A DNA stretch of 64,000 nt from Micromonospora sp. PLK6-60 (GTDB lineage Bacteria > Actinomycetota > Actinomycetes > Mycobacteriales > Micromonosporaceae). Made by a program: the position numbers and the translations under genes. The DNA is taken from contig NZ_JAIOAA010000003.1 in assembly GCF_019890675.1 (NCBI RefSeq), positions 434,001 to 498,000 of the forward strand. The letters are read 5' to 3'. Below are positions 15,794 through 23,637 of the stretch, piece by piece; position 1 is the stretch's first letter; every line of letters starts with the position of its first letter. The notes under the pieces were generated by a model. That model had not been told where the DNA came from and searched no databases. It saw nothing but the letters and a program-made list of their open reading frames with translations.

Positions 15794-18700
15794 TTACGGG
15801 TTGGCCTGGATGCCGGCGGTCAGGCAGTCGACGCCGTCCGGCTCCCAGATGTCGTACGCCACCCGCAGGAAGATCCCGCCGGTGCCGATGTGCCACCAGT
15901 GCAGGCTCGCCGCGAGGTCCCGCGGCTGGTCCGGGTTGGTGCGGCCGATGGTGAAGCCGCGGATCCCGTCGCCGTACGTGGTGGTCGACGGCGGCGCGGG
16001 CGTGGTGTGCCCGCCGGAGCCGTTGGTCCGCCAGTAGAGCAGGCCGGTGACCCGCTCGACCCGGCACCCGGCGGGCAGCGACTGGAACGCGTTGATCACC
16101 GTGTGGCCGCGGGCACCGTCGAAGATCACCGGCCAGTGCGCGAACTTCTGGGTGCTGTAGACCCTCCGGCGGTGCACCGGCTCCGGCGGCGTCCGGCACT
16201 GGTCGTCGGTGACTCCCGGCGGCTTGTTGTACGTCTCGACGAGGTCGACGATGACCCGGCCGTCCCCGTCCTGCCACGGCACGAAGATCTCGATCACCGC
16301 CTCGCGCGCCATCGGGTCGCCTGCGGCCGCTCGCGACACCACGCGTGCGTCCCACTCGCCGGCGAAGCTGATGCTCAGCCCGCCCGCGATGTTCGACGTC
16401 ACCACCTGCCCGGTCGACAGGTCCTTGCCCACCAGGGTCTGCCCGGCGATCGTGCAGCCGCGATAGAGGGTCAGCCCGCCGTTCACCGTGTACTGCAGCG
16501 TGCCGAGGGCTTGCACCTGCCAGCCGATGTCCTCGAACGCGACGACCCCCACGGCGTCGAACGCCCTGGCGATGTGCTCGCACATCGGGACCGTGAATGT
16601 GATCCCGCGCAGCCCGGTGCCCACGGCGTCATTGCAGGTGGCCAGGGTCTCGACCCGGTGGTTGAGGAAGTCCGCCGCCGGGCCCAGGCGGCCGCCGACG
16701 AGGGTGGCGTAGGCGAGCTCGGTCATCGCGGGCCGCCCGATACCCGGACTGCTGACGCCCGGCACGTTGCCGTCAGTGCTCATCACGGCGGCGCTGTTGG
16801 GCACCCCGGCCATCTCGTGGGTGCACAGCCAGCAGCCCGAGTTGAGCGCCGCCACGTGGTCCGGGTGGCCGAACGCCCGCGGGGTGCGCATGTCGCGTAC
16901 CGCGCCGCCCGGGGAGTCCTCGGCGATGCGCCAGTCGTTGGCGTCGTTCTCCACCAGGTTGCCCATGAGGTCCGCGTAGTGCTCACCGAGGGCGCCTGGC
17001 TCACCGGTGGCGAGGAACCCGGTGCTGCTCTCCACGACGCCGTGGGTGAACTCGTGCGCCACGATGTCCAGCGACGTGATCTTGGTGCCGAGGTGCATCC
17101 GGATATCCAGGCAGTCGAGCCAGTCGTACAGGTCCGGGTCCGCGGTCTGCCGCGGCAGGTTGGTCTCCTGCGGGGTACGCCCGCACCAGACGGCGTTGCC
17201 GTCGTAGGGCAGCCCGACCCGTGCCTTCACCTGCGAGCCCTGGTCGTCGAAGCTGTTGCGGCCCAGAGCGGTGTAGAACGCGTCGGTCAGGTTGAGGAAC
17301 CCCGACACCGCCAGCGAATCCGGGTGCATCGTGTTGGCGGGGACGAGATGAGTTCCCGGTGTCGTTGCCGGGGTGCCCGGCGCCTTGGTGATCTCCGCGC
17401 GGTCACCCTGCTGCCCGTTGAGGATCGTGTAGGGCACGGCGTTGGCGTGCGAGTCGACGGCGAACACCTCGTTGCCGCCGCCGCGGGCATCGACGTACGA
17501 GACGCGGCCGGGCAGCGCCACCCGGTAGACCAGCCGCTCCTCGCCCGGCCTCAGGGTGGTGCCGGCGAACAGGTCCGCCGACAGGATCACCAGCGGGGTC
17601 ACCGGCGGGTTCGCCGACAACCAGTTGGTCAACTGGGTCTGGCAGCTCTGCTGCCACCGGCAGACGACGCCCCGGTATTTCAGGTTGGCGGCCGCCACGG
17701 CGTACGCCGGGGTCACCGTCGCCTCCGGGTACGCGGTGGGGAACGTGACGAACCGGGCACTGATCGACTCGGCGCGACCGTCCGCGGAGAGGGTGACTGT
17801 GAGGTAGGCGCCCTCCACCGGGAAGCCCGCGTAATACTCCTGGAAGCGGACGCTGACCCGTCCGCCGACATCCGCGAACTGTTGCGGCGCCCGCAGGTGC
17901 TGGCTCGGCCGCAGCGTGCCATAGAGCTGCGCGAACAGCGGCTTGGCCAGCAGATCGCGGGCCCGTTCGATCGCCGTGGCGCCCTGCGTCGCGACGCCCA
18001 GGTGACCCAGGCCCACCCAGGCGGGCGTACCGGTGGTGGGGTCGACGGCGACCCGCTGCAACCACGCGACGGGGTTGATGAACTGGCAGCCCGCCACCGA
18101 CTTGTCGGTCAACGTCAGGCCGGGCCCGGTGGCGGCCACGGTCGCGGTGCTCTGGTCGACCAACTGCATGCCGGCGGGAACCTCCTTGGCGGGTTCCAGC
18201 CACGCCGGGGTGCCGAAGAGCCAGCCCATCCGTGGCGAGTGCGCCCCACCGGTCAGGAAGAACGGGTCGATGACGACAGGCGTCGGCGTCGGCAGCACCG
18301 CCACGTCCGCGTCGTCGTGTCCCCGGGCGGCCTGGTAGGCCCGGACGACCTCGACAGCCTTGGCGGCGTCGAGCCTGGTCGCGTTGACGTCGCCCAGCTT
18401 CTCCCCCGTCAGCTGGCCCGCCACGCCCCGGATGACGCCGTCGCGGGTGAGCACAACCGACATCGTGGCGTTGGCGACCACCAACTTGTCGGCGGCGACG
18501 CGGCTGAACGTCACCGTCGAGCACTCGCCGGCGCTGACCACCCGAGTGACCCGGGTGTCGCGTATGTCGCCGAGGTTCCACAGCGCCAGGTTCTGCTGGA
18601 CGAACGCGGTGGCGTGCTCGGTGAGGGACGCCTTGGCATCCAGGCCGCTCGGGGTCTGCAGCTCAAGCCGGGCCACGGTGCGGGCCTGCGGCCAGCTCTC

Positions 18701-18925
18701 CGCACGTAGCCGGACCGTCGACTTCGCGTCGAGGGCGTCGAGGAGTTTCACCTGGTCCTTGGAGAGATAGGTGTCCTTGCGGTAGTCGGTGGTGATCGTG
18801 GAGTCCGGTGCCGCCTTCACCTCGGACCGGGCGAAGTCGGCGAGGGTGACCGCCAAGCTCGCCACGAGCGTCAGGCTGGCCACTATCGCCACCGCCTGAC
18901 GGGATCGGAATTTTTCGCTGTGCAC
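15794..18925 (-). CDS. Secreted thermolysin-like (M4 family) zinc metallopeptidase
   Basis: A 1043-residue exported protease. It starts with a basic N-terminus and a hydrophobic signal (AVAIVASLTLVASLAVTLA). A long propeptide follows, with an FTP/PepSY-like pattern. The catalytic domain has zinc ligands in HEFTHGVVE (His624, Glu625, His628) and the third ligand Glu648 in GEHYADLMGN. About 300 residues lie beyond the catalytic domain as a beta-rich C-terminal extension with several Cys. The GTG start at 18925 has AGGAGG eight bases upstream; longer readings of the frame start in non-coding sequence. The gene probably supplies an extracellular protease for nutrient scavenging. It is longer than classical thermolysins. 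Confidence 0.88.
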   Translation of the reverse strand: MHSEKFRSRQAVAIVASLTLVASLAVTLADFARSEVKAAPDSTITTDYRKDTYLSKDQVKLLDALDAKSTVRLRAESWPQARTVARLELQTPSGLDAKASLTEHATAFVQQNLALWNLGDIRDTRVTRVVSAGECSTVTFSRVAADKLVVANATMSVVLTRDGVIRGVAGQLTGEKLGDVNATRLDAAKAVEVVRAYQAARGHDDADVAVLPTPTPVVIDPFFLTGGAHSPRMGWLFGTPAWLEPAKEVPAGMQLVDQSTATVAATGPGLTLTDKSVAGCQFINPVAWLQRVAVDPTTGTPAWVGLGHLGVATQGATAIERARDLLAKPLFAQLYGTLRPSQHLRAPQQFADVGGRVSVRFQEYYAGFPVEGAYLTVTLSADGRAESISARFVTFPTAYPEATVTPAYAVAAANLKYRGVVCRWQQSCQTQLTNWLSANPPVTPLVILSADLFAGTTLRPGEERLVYRVALPGRVSYVDARGGGNEVFAVDSHANAVPYTILNGQQGDRAEITKAPGTPATTPGTHLVPANTMHPDSLAVSGFLNLTDAFYTALGRNSFDDQGSQVKARVGLPYDGNAVWCGRTPQETNLPRQTADPDLYDWLDCLDIRMHLGTKITSLDIVAHEFTHGVVESSTGFLATGEPGALGEHYADLMGNLVENDANDWRIAEDSPGGAVRDMRTPRAFGHPDHVAALNSGCWLCTHEMAGVPNSAAVMSTDGNVPGVSSPGIGRPAMTELAYATLVGGRLGPAADFLNHRVETLATCNDAVGTGLRGITFTVPMCEHIARAFDAVGVVAFEDIGWQVQALGTLQYTVNGGLTLYRGCTIAGQTLVGKDLSTGQVVTSNIAGGLSISFAGEWDARVVSRAAAGDPMAREAVIEIFVPWQDGDGRVIVDLVETYNKPPGVTDDQCRTPPEPVHRRRVYSTQKFAHWPVIFDGARGHTVINAFQSLPAGCRVERVTGLLYWRTNGSGGHTTPAPPSTTTYGDGIRGFTIGRTNPDQPRDLAASLHWWHIGTGGIFLRVAYDIWEPDGVDCLTAGIQANP

Positions 18926-19101
18926 GGGAGATGCCTCCTCGGAGCCGAAATCAGCCCGAGGATGGTCGACCCGGATCGCCGGGCGCATGGGACACCTGCC
19001 CTCAATGGAGTCCCGACTGTCCCGGCAGACACCCGCCGCCGCGTGGGACATATCGAAGGTAGTCATCGGGGCCGGGCACTGCCCTGCTGGCGGCAGATAG
19101 G

Positions 19102-19168
19102 GACGACCCCCGTCGGGGGGTGACGGGGGTCGTCGGAGGTTCGGCTCCGGGGGGGATTGAGCCGAACC
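19102..19168. other. Tandem hairpins upstream of the M4 protease (possible leader structure or small-RNA terminator)
   Basis: Stem 1 is a perfect 13-bp GACGACCCCCGTC/GACGGGGGTCGTC (19102-19114 and 19122-19134). Stem 2, four bases later, is a perfect 10-bp GGTTCGGCTC/GAGCCGAACC (19138-19147 and 19159-19168). They look like terminators but follow no gene on either strand. Confidence 0.6.
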
Positions 19169-19411
19169 ACTCGACGGCTGCGGGGGGTGCAACCGCCGAG
19201 GGCCGTTCTCGTTGCCAGACGTGAACAGTAGTCGTGAGCACTAGCATGCCTGAGCAACGTGCACACGTCGAGTGCTGCCAGCCCTACTCACCGCGAAATT
19301 TCGTCGACCCTGAGTGTGACGGGCATCACGATGGGTGGGTTGGCCGGGGTCGACCCGGAGATCGATTCCCACTCCGGACCCCGGGCACCCGCCGACCCTA
19401 GACCATCGGGC

Positions 19412-19417
19412 TAGACT
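19412..19417 (+). promoter_or_regulatory. TAGACT -10 box, probable leaderless promoter of the HAD gene
   Basis: TAGACT ends 8 nt before the GTG start of the HAD phosphatase, and no Shine-Dalgarno sequence is present. Confidence 0.5.
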
Positions 19418-19425
19418 TTCGCGCC

Positions 19426-20229
19426 GTGGGCCGAAGTGCCGCTTTCTTCGATCTGGACAAGACCGTCATCGCCAAGTCGAGCGCCTTGGCATTCGGTCGG
19501 CCGTTCTACCGGGACGGCCTGATCACCCGACGGGACGTCGTGAAGTCGGCGTACGCGCAGCTGATGTTCCGGCTGGGCGGCACCGACGAGCAGACCATGG
19601 CCCGAACCCGGGACTACCTGGCCGCGCTCTGCAAGGGCTGGCAGGTGGAACAGGTCCGCCAGATCGTCGCGGAGACGCTGCACGAGCTGATCAACCCCTA
19701 CGTGTACGCCGAGGCGGCGGCCCTGATCGAGGAGCACCAGGCCGCCGGACGGGACGTCGTGCTGGTCTCCGCCTCGGGTGAGGAGATGGTCCGCCCGATC
19801 GGCGAGCTGCTCGGCGTCACCGACGTGATCGCCACCAGGATGGCGGTGGTGGACGGCCGGTACAGCGGTGAGGTGGAGTTCTACGCCGCCGGGCCGAGCA
19901 AGGTCGACGCGGTCGGCGAGCTGGCCGTCGAGCGGGGCTACGACCTCAGCGACTGCTATGCGTACTCCGACTCGTACAGTGACCGGCCGCTGCTGGAGTG
20001 CGTCGGCCATCCCACGGTGGTGAACCCGGACCGGTCGCTGCGCAAGCTCGCGGCGGAGAACGCCTGGCCGGTGCTGGAGTTCCGGCACCCGATCCCGCTG
20101 GGCCGGCGGCTGCGAGAGCGGCCCGCCGTGCCGGTCGCCGCCGCGGCGCTCGGTGTCGGGGTCGGCGTGGCCATCGGCATCGCCTGGTACGGCCGGCACC
20201 GGCGCACCCGCTCCGCCTCCGCCGCCTGA
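19426..20229 (+). CDS. HAD-IB family phosphatase (SerB-like), C-terminally membrane-anchored
   Basis: A 267-residue HAD hydrolase. Motif I is FFDLDKTVI (nucleophile Asp11), motif II VSASGEE, and the motif III/IV region reads YAYSDSYSDRPLL. Motif I and the cap fit subfamily IB, with phosphoserine phosphatase. The C-terminus has a membrane helix (VAAAALGVGVGVAIGIAWY) followed by Arg/His residues, so the enzyme is probably tail-anchored facing the cytoplasm. The substrate is unknown; actinobacterial relatives lie next to ssd (Rv3661, from memory) and some were linked to differentiation. The GTG start has no Shine-Dalgarno sequence and a TAGACT box 8 nt upstream, implying a leaderless transcript. 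Confidence 0.9.
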   Translation: MGRSAAFFDLDKTVIAKSSALAFGRPFYRDGLITRRDVVKSAYAQLMFRLGGTDEQTMARTRDYLAALCKGWQVEQVRQIVAETLHELINPYVYAEAAALIEEHQAAGRDVVLVSASGEEMVRPIGELLGVTDVIATRMAVVDGRYSGEVEFYAAGPSKVDAVGELAVERGYDLSDCYAYSDSYSDRPLLECVGHPTVVNPDRSLRKLAAENAWPVLEFRHPIPLGRRLRERPAVPVAAAALGVGVGVAIGIAWYGRHRRTRSASAA

Positions 20230-20319
20230 CCCACACCACCACCAGACATACCCGCGCCCCCGGCGGGACCAGTCCGACCCGCCGCGCTCCGGCCCCATCC
20301 GCCAGCCTCGCCACCCAAC

Positions 20320-20613
20320 ACGCCGCAGCCCGGCCCATCCACCCACCCGGACCGGCCGACATGCCGCATGCGGCCGCCCACCAGCGCCCAGCGCCCACAC
20401 GCTCAACACCGCACCCCGGCTCAGCCAGCAGCCCCGACACGCCGCAGCCCGGCCTATCCACCCACCCGGACCGGCCCGCATGCCGGATACGGGCGCCACC
20501 AGCGCCCACACGTTCAACACCGTCCCCCGGCCCAGCCACCAGCCCCGACACCCCGACACGCCGCATTCCGGCCTATCCACCAGCCCGGACAGGCCGACAT
20601 GCCGCATGCCGCT
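20320..20613 (+). repeat. Minisatellite array 2: 119-bp units, each built of three sub-units of about 40 bp
   Basis: The word ACGCCGCA recurs at 20320, 20439 and 20558, an exact 119-bp period. Units 1 and 2 are complete and highly similar; unit 3 stops after about 55 bp. Within each unit CCGCA recurs roughly every 40 bp. The array follows the HAD stop codon by 90 bp. With the operator region after it, it fills the 536-bp gap up to 20765. No gene is credible in the gap. Confidence 0.85.
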
Positions 20614-20693
20614 GTCGGAGGGGCCAGGGCGTCGGAGGCGTGGGAGGTGGCGGAGGTGGCGGGGCCTCGGAGGTTGCGGGGGCGGGGTACGCG

Positions 20694-20751
20694 CCTCTTG
20701 AGCGGTCGCTCAAAAACGCCTATCCTCGCGTTTGAGCGACCGCTCAAGAGG
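20694..20751 (+). promoter_or_regulatory. TetR-type double operator with embedded promoter
   Basis: Two copies of a TTGAGCG-N2-CGCTCAA palindrome (20698-20713 and 20732-20747) form a larger perfect 21-bp inverted repeat. A good promoter lies within: -35 TTGAGC (20698-20703), exact 17-bp spacer, -10 TATCCT (20721-20726). One operator covers the -35 and the other covers the start of transcription. A TetR-family gene closes the downstream operon, so autorepression is the natural reading. Confidence 0.85.
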
Positions 20752-20765
20752 CGAGGAGGGCAAGA

Positions 20766-21683
20766 ATGACCGAGCCGGGCGCAGCCGAGGAACCGGCGGA
20801 GGAGTCCGTCGGCCGCAACCACGCCAACCTGGTGCTGGCGGGCCTGATCCTGATCTTCGGGGCGGTGGTCTTCGGGTCCGCCGTACGGCAGGGGCGGGCC
20901 GACAGCGCGCTGCTCTTCGTCGCGCTGCCGGTGCTGCTCGCGGCGGCGCTGGCCGCCGGCCGGCCCGGTCGCACCACCCACGGCCGGGTCTTCGCGGCCA
21001 CCACGATCGCCCTGCTGCTGGCGGCCGTCGTGCTGCACGAGGGCGCGGTCTGCGTGATCCTCGCCGCCCCGCTGGTGTACGCGGTGGCGCACGGCACCAC
21101 GGCGCTGTTCCGCGCGCTGCGCGACGTGCCCCGGACCTACTCGGCGCTGCTCGTGCCGCTGCTGCTCCTGCCCGGCCTGGAGGGCAGCGGTCTCGCGCCC
21201 CGGCTCGCCCCGGAGCAGTCCGTCGAGGTGGTCCGGGTCGTGGCGCTCCCCGCCGACCAGGTGGCCGACCGCCTCGCCACCGGCCCCCGCCCGGTGCCGG
21301 TCCGGTCGGTGCCGCTGCGCCTGCTCGGGGTGCCCGCCCCGGGGCAGGTCTCCGGGGACGGGCTCGACCCGGGCGACCGGTGGCTGTTCGGCTACCACGG
21401 CAGCGCGCACGGCCCCGGCGGCCACCTGCTCGCCGAGGTACGCGCCAACGAGCCAGGACACGTGAGCTTCGGGTTCGTCGAGAACACCTCGATCACCGGC
21501 CGCTGGCTCGCCTTCGAGCGGGCGGACCTGCGCTGGCGGGCCGTCGACCCGGGCCACACCGAGGTCCGGATCCGGGTCGACTACCGCCGGGGCCTCGACC
21601 CGTCCTGGTACTTCGGGCCCCTCCAGGACGCCCTGCTCGACGCCGGCGTCGGCCATCTGCTGGACATGATGACGCTGCGATGA
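20766..21683 (+). CDS. Membrane protein with a C-terminal SRPBCC-like soluble region, first gene of the TetR operon
   Basis: A 305-residue protein. Four hydrophobic helices lie in the first 135 residues (such as NLVLAGLILIFGAVVFGSAV and TIALLLAAVVLHEGAVCVIL). A soluble region of about 170 residues follows. Its end (VDYRRGLDPSWYFGPLQDALLD) resembles the closing strand and helix of START/polyketide-cyclase folds; this is a weak resemblance. The ATG has GAGGAGG six bases upstream and lies 15 bp after the TetR double operator. The stop overlaps the next start (ATGA). I do not recognise a named family. A lipid- or isoprenoid-handling role would fit the methyltransferase-like neighbour but is speculation. 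Confidence 0.78.
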   Translation: MTEPGAAEEPAEESVGRNHANLVLAGLILIFGAVVFGSAVRQGRADSALLFVALPVLLAAALAAGRPGRTTHGRVFAATTIALLLAAVVLHEGAVCVILAAPLVYAVAHGTTALFRALRDVPRTYSALLVPLLLLPGLEGSGLAPRLAPEQSVEVVRVVALPADQVADRLATGPRPVPVRSVPLRLLGVPAPGQVSGDGLDPGDRWLFGYHGSAHGPGGHLLAEVRANEPGHVSFGFVENTSITGRWLAFERADLRWRAVDPGHTEVRIRVDYRRGLDPSWYFGPLQDALLDAGVGHLLDMMTLR

Positions 21684-23104
21684 CCACCGCCCGCTACCTG
21701 AGCCTGGCCGTCCCCGTGCTCGCCGTGCTGGCCGCCGCCCGACTGGACCACGACCGGACCACCCGGCGTGCCGCCCGGCTGGACCACGACCGGACCACCC
21801 GACTGGATCGCGACCGGGCCACCCGGGGGGCCGCGCTGCTGGCCTTCGTGGCCGCCGCGATCGGCGTCGCCGCGCTCAACGAGCTGGCCCGGCCGGCCGG
21901 CTGGTGGGCGTACGCCCCGGTCGACGGCGCGTTCCGGGGCGTACCGGTGGATCTGTGGCTGGGCTGGGCGGCGCTCTGGGGACCGCTGCCGGTGCTGCTG
22001 CGCCGGGTGCTGCCCCTGCCGGTCGCGCTCGGCCTGCTGCTCTGGGTCGACGTGGTGGCGATGCCGGCGCTGGGACCACTGGTGCGGCTCGGGCCGTACT
22101 GGCTGGTGGGTGAGGTGGTGGGCCTGCTCGGCGTGGCCCTGCCGGCGCAGTTGCTCGGCCGGCTCGGCGCGGACCGCCGGCACCTGCCCCTGCGGGCGGT
22201 GCTCCAGCTCGGCCTCTTCGCCGCGCTGCTGCTCTGGTTCGTGCCCACGGTGGCCTTCGCGCTGGGCGACGGCTCGTGGGCCCGGCTGACCGGGCTGTCC
22301 GGGACCTGGCTGCTGGTGCTCGCGCAGGTCGCACTGCTGGTCGCCACGCCGGCCCTCGCCGCCGTACGCGAGTTCGTCACGCGGGGCGGCGGCACCCCGT
22401 ACCCCTGGGATCCGCCGCCGCGCCTGGTGACCACCGGGCCGTACGCCTATCTGGCCAACCCCATGCAGTGCAGCGCGGTGGCGCTGCTGCTGCTCACCGC
22501 GGCGGTGACCGGCAGTCTCACCCTGGCCGCCGCCGCGGTGTCCGCCGCCGCCTTCGGCGCGGCGGTGGCCGGCCCGCACGAGCGGCACGACCTGGCGCGG
22601 CGGCACGGCGGGCCGTGGCGGGACTACCGCCGCCGGGTCCGCGACTGGTGGCCGCGCCGCCGGCCGTACGTCGCGGGCGACCCCGCCGTGCTGTGGCTCG
22701 ACGACGACTGCGGGCCGTGCGCGGCGACCTGGCGGTTCCTGGCCCGCCGGGATCCGGTGGGACTCACCGTCGTCTCCGCCACCGCGCACCACCGGGTGCT
22801 GTGGCGGGCCGAGTACGCGGGCGGCGACGGTCACCGGGAACGGGGGGTGGCCGCCGTCGCCCGTGCCCTGGAACACCTCGGCCTCGGCTGGGCCCTGGTC
22901 GGCTGGACGCTGCGGCTGCCCGGGGTGACCTGGTTCGCGCAACTGGTGACCGATGCGATGATCGCTGCGCCGCACCCGGCGACCCCGCGAGGAGCAGGAT
23001 GTCCGACACCAAGCAGCGTCTGCTCGACGGCACCCTGGTCGCCATCCGGCAGCACGGCATCGCCGGGGTCTCTGCCCGCACCATCGCCGCCGCCGCCGGG
23101 GTGA
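21680..23104 (+). CDS. Fusion of isoprenylcysteine-methyltransferase-like membrane domain and DUF393 thioredoxin-like domain
   Basis: A 474-residue protein. After one helix and a tandem peptide repeat (RLDHDRTTR, three times, residues 21-50) come about seven membrane helices. These lead into an ICMT/phospholipid-methyltransferase-like signature: TTGPYAYLANPMQ, then PHERHDLARRHGGPWRDY and RRVRDWWPRR (about residues 250-330). The last part matches DUF393: VLWLDDDCGPCAATW with a CGPC redox motif. It starts at an ATGA overlap with the upstream gene. The frame runs 106 nt into the tetR gene on the same strand; the final 30 or so residues are low-complexity Ser/Pro and probably not part of a domain. 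Methylation plus thiol-redox chemistry at the membrane is inferred. Confidence 0.78.
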   Translation: MTTARYLSLAVPVLAVLAAARLDHDRTTRRAARLDHDRTTRLDRDRATRGAALLAFVAAAIGVAALNELARPAGWWAYAPVDGAFRGVPVDLWLGWAALWGPLPVLLRRVLPLPVALGLLLWVDVVAMPALGPLVRLGPYWLVGEVVGLLGVALPAQLLGRLGADRRHLPLRAVLQLGLFAALLLWFVPTVAFALGDGSWARLTGLSGTWLLVLAQVALLVATPALAAVREFVTRGGGTPYPWDPPPRLVTTGPYAYLANPMQCSAVALLLLTAAVTGSLTLAAAAVSAAAFGAAVAGPHERHDLARRHGGPWRDYRRRVRDWWPRRRPYVAGDPAVLWLDDDCGPCAATWRFLARRDPVGLTVVSATAHHRVLWRAEYAGGDGHRERGVAAVARALEHLGLGWALVGWTLRLPGVTWFAQLVTDAMIAAPHPATPRGAGCPTPSSVCSTAPWSPSGSTASPGSLPAPSPPPPG

Positions 23105-23631
23105 ACCAGGCGCTGGTCTTCTACCACTTCGGCAGCGTGGACGACCTGCTCGCCGCGGCCTGCCGGGCGGGCACCGCCGAGCGGGTCGCGCACTGGTCCG
23201 ACCGGCTCGCCGGGGCACGGTCGCTGCGCGAGCTGCTCGCGGTGGGGCGGGCCCTGCACGAGGAGGAGCGGCAGCTGGGCAACGTGTCGTTCCTGGCCCA
23301 GCTGCTGGCCGGCGCGCAGACCGACGAGCGGCTGGCCGCCCCGACGGCCGGCGCGTTGCAGCTGTGGGTGGACGAGATCGAGCCGGTGCTGCGGCGGCTG
23401 CTGGCCGGCTCCCCGTTCGCCGAGATCGCCGACGTGCCGGGGCTGGCCCGGGCGGTCGCCGCCGCCTTCGTCGGGCTGGAGCTGTACGACGGGGTGGACC
23501 GGCCCGGCGCGCAGCAGGCGCTGGCCGCGCTGGACCAGCTCGCCGTGCTCATCGAGATCGTCGACGACCTCGGCCCGATCGCCCGGCGGGCGCTGCGGGC
23601 GAAGGTCAACCGGGCGGTCCGCCGGGACTGA
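22999..23631 (+). CDS. TetR-family transcriptional regulator
   Basis: A 210-residue repressor with the N-terminal TetR helix-turn-helix: RLLDGTLVAIRQHGIAGVSA, then TIAAAAGVNQALVFYHFGSV (about residues 7-50). A helical ligand-binding domain follows. The ATG has GAGGAG about six bases upstream. Its start lies inside the 3' end of the preceding frame, and the stop is 6 bp from the convergent Fic-like gene. The only TetR-like palindromes nearby are the doubled TTGAGCG-N2-CGCTCAA at the head of this operon, so it probably represses itself and the two membrane proteins. The inducer is unknown. Confidence 0.9.
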   Translation: MSDTKQRLLDGTLVAIRQHGIAGVSARTIAAAAGVNQALVFYHFGSVDDLLAAACRAGTAERVAHWSDRLAGARSLRELLAVGRALHEEERQLGNVSFLAQLLAGAQTDERLAAPTAGALQLWVDEIEPVLRRLLAGSPFAEIADVPGLARAVAAAFVGLELYDGVDRPGAQQALAALDQLAVLIEIVDDLGPIARRALRAKVNRAVRRD

Positions 23632-23637
23632 GCCCGC

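Larger units (their letters stand above)
18926..19425. other. Divergent intergenic region with two consecutive strong hairpins
   Basis: This 500-bp gap separates the M4 protease (reverse) from the HAD phosphatase (forward). I see no gene in it. It holds two perfect hairpins at 19102-19168, a 10-bp palindrome CGAAATTTCG at 19294-19303, a shorter hairpin around 19345-19382 and the -10 box of the HAD gene. The palindrome and the AT-rich core around it are candidate binding sites. Confidence 0.55.

Noticed and set aside
18926..19192. Longer N-terminus for the M4 protease
   Set aside because: The extension crosses the tandem hairpins and lacks a ribosome site, whereas GTG at 18925 has AGGAGG and leads straight into a signal peptide.
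19345..19382. tRNA-like T-arm (GATCGATTCCC) upstream of the HAD gene
   Set aside because: The stem spacing is wrong for a T-arm and there is no anticodon arm or acceptor stem of tRNA length. It is only a short hairpin.
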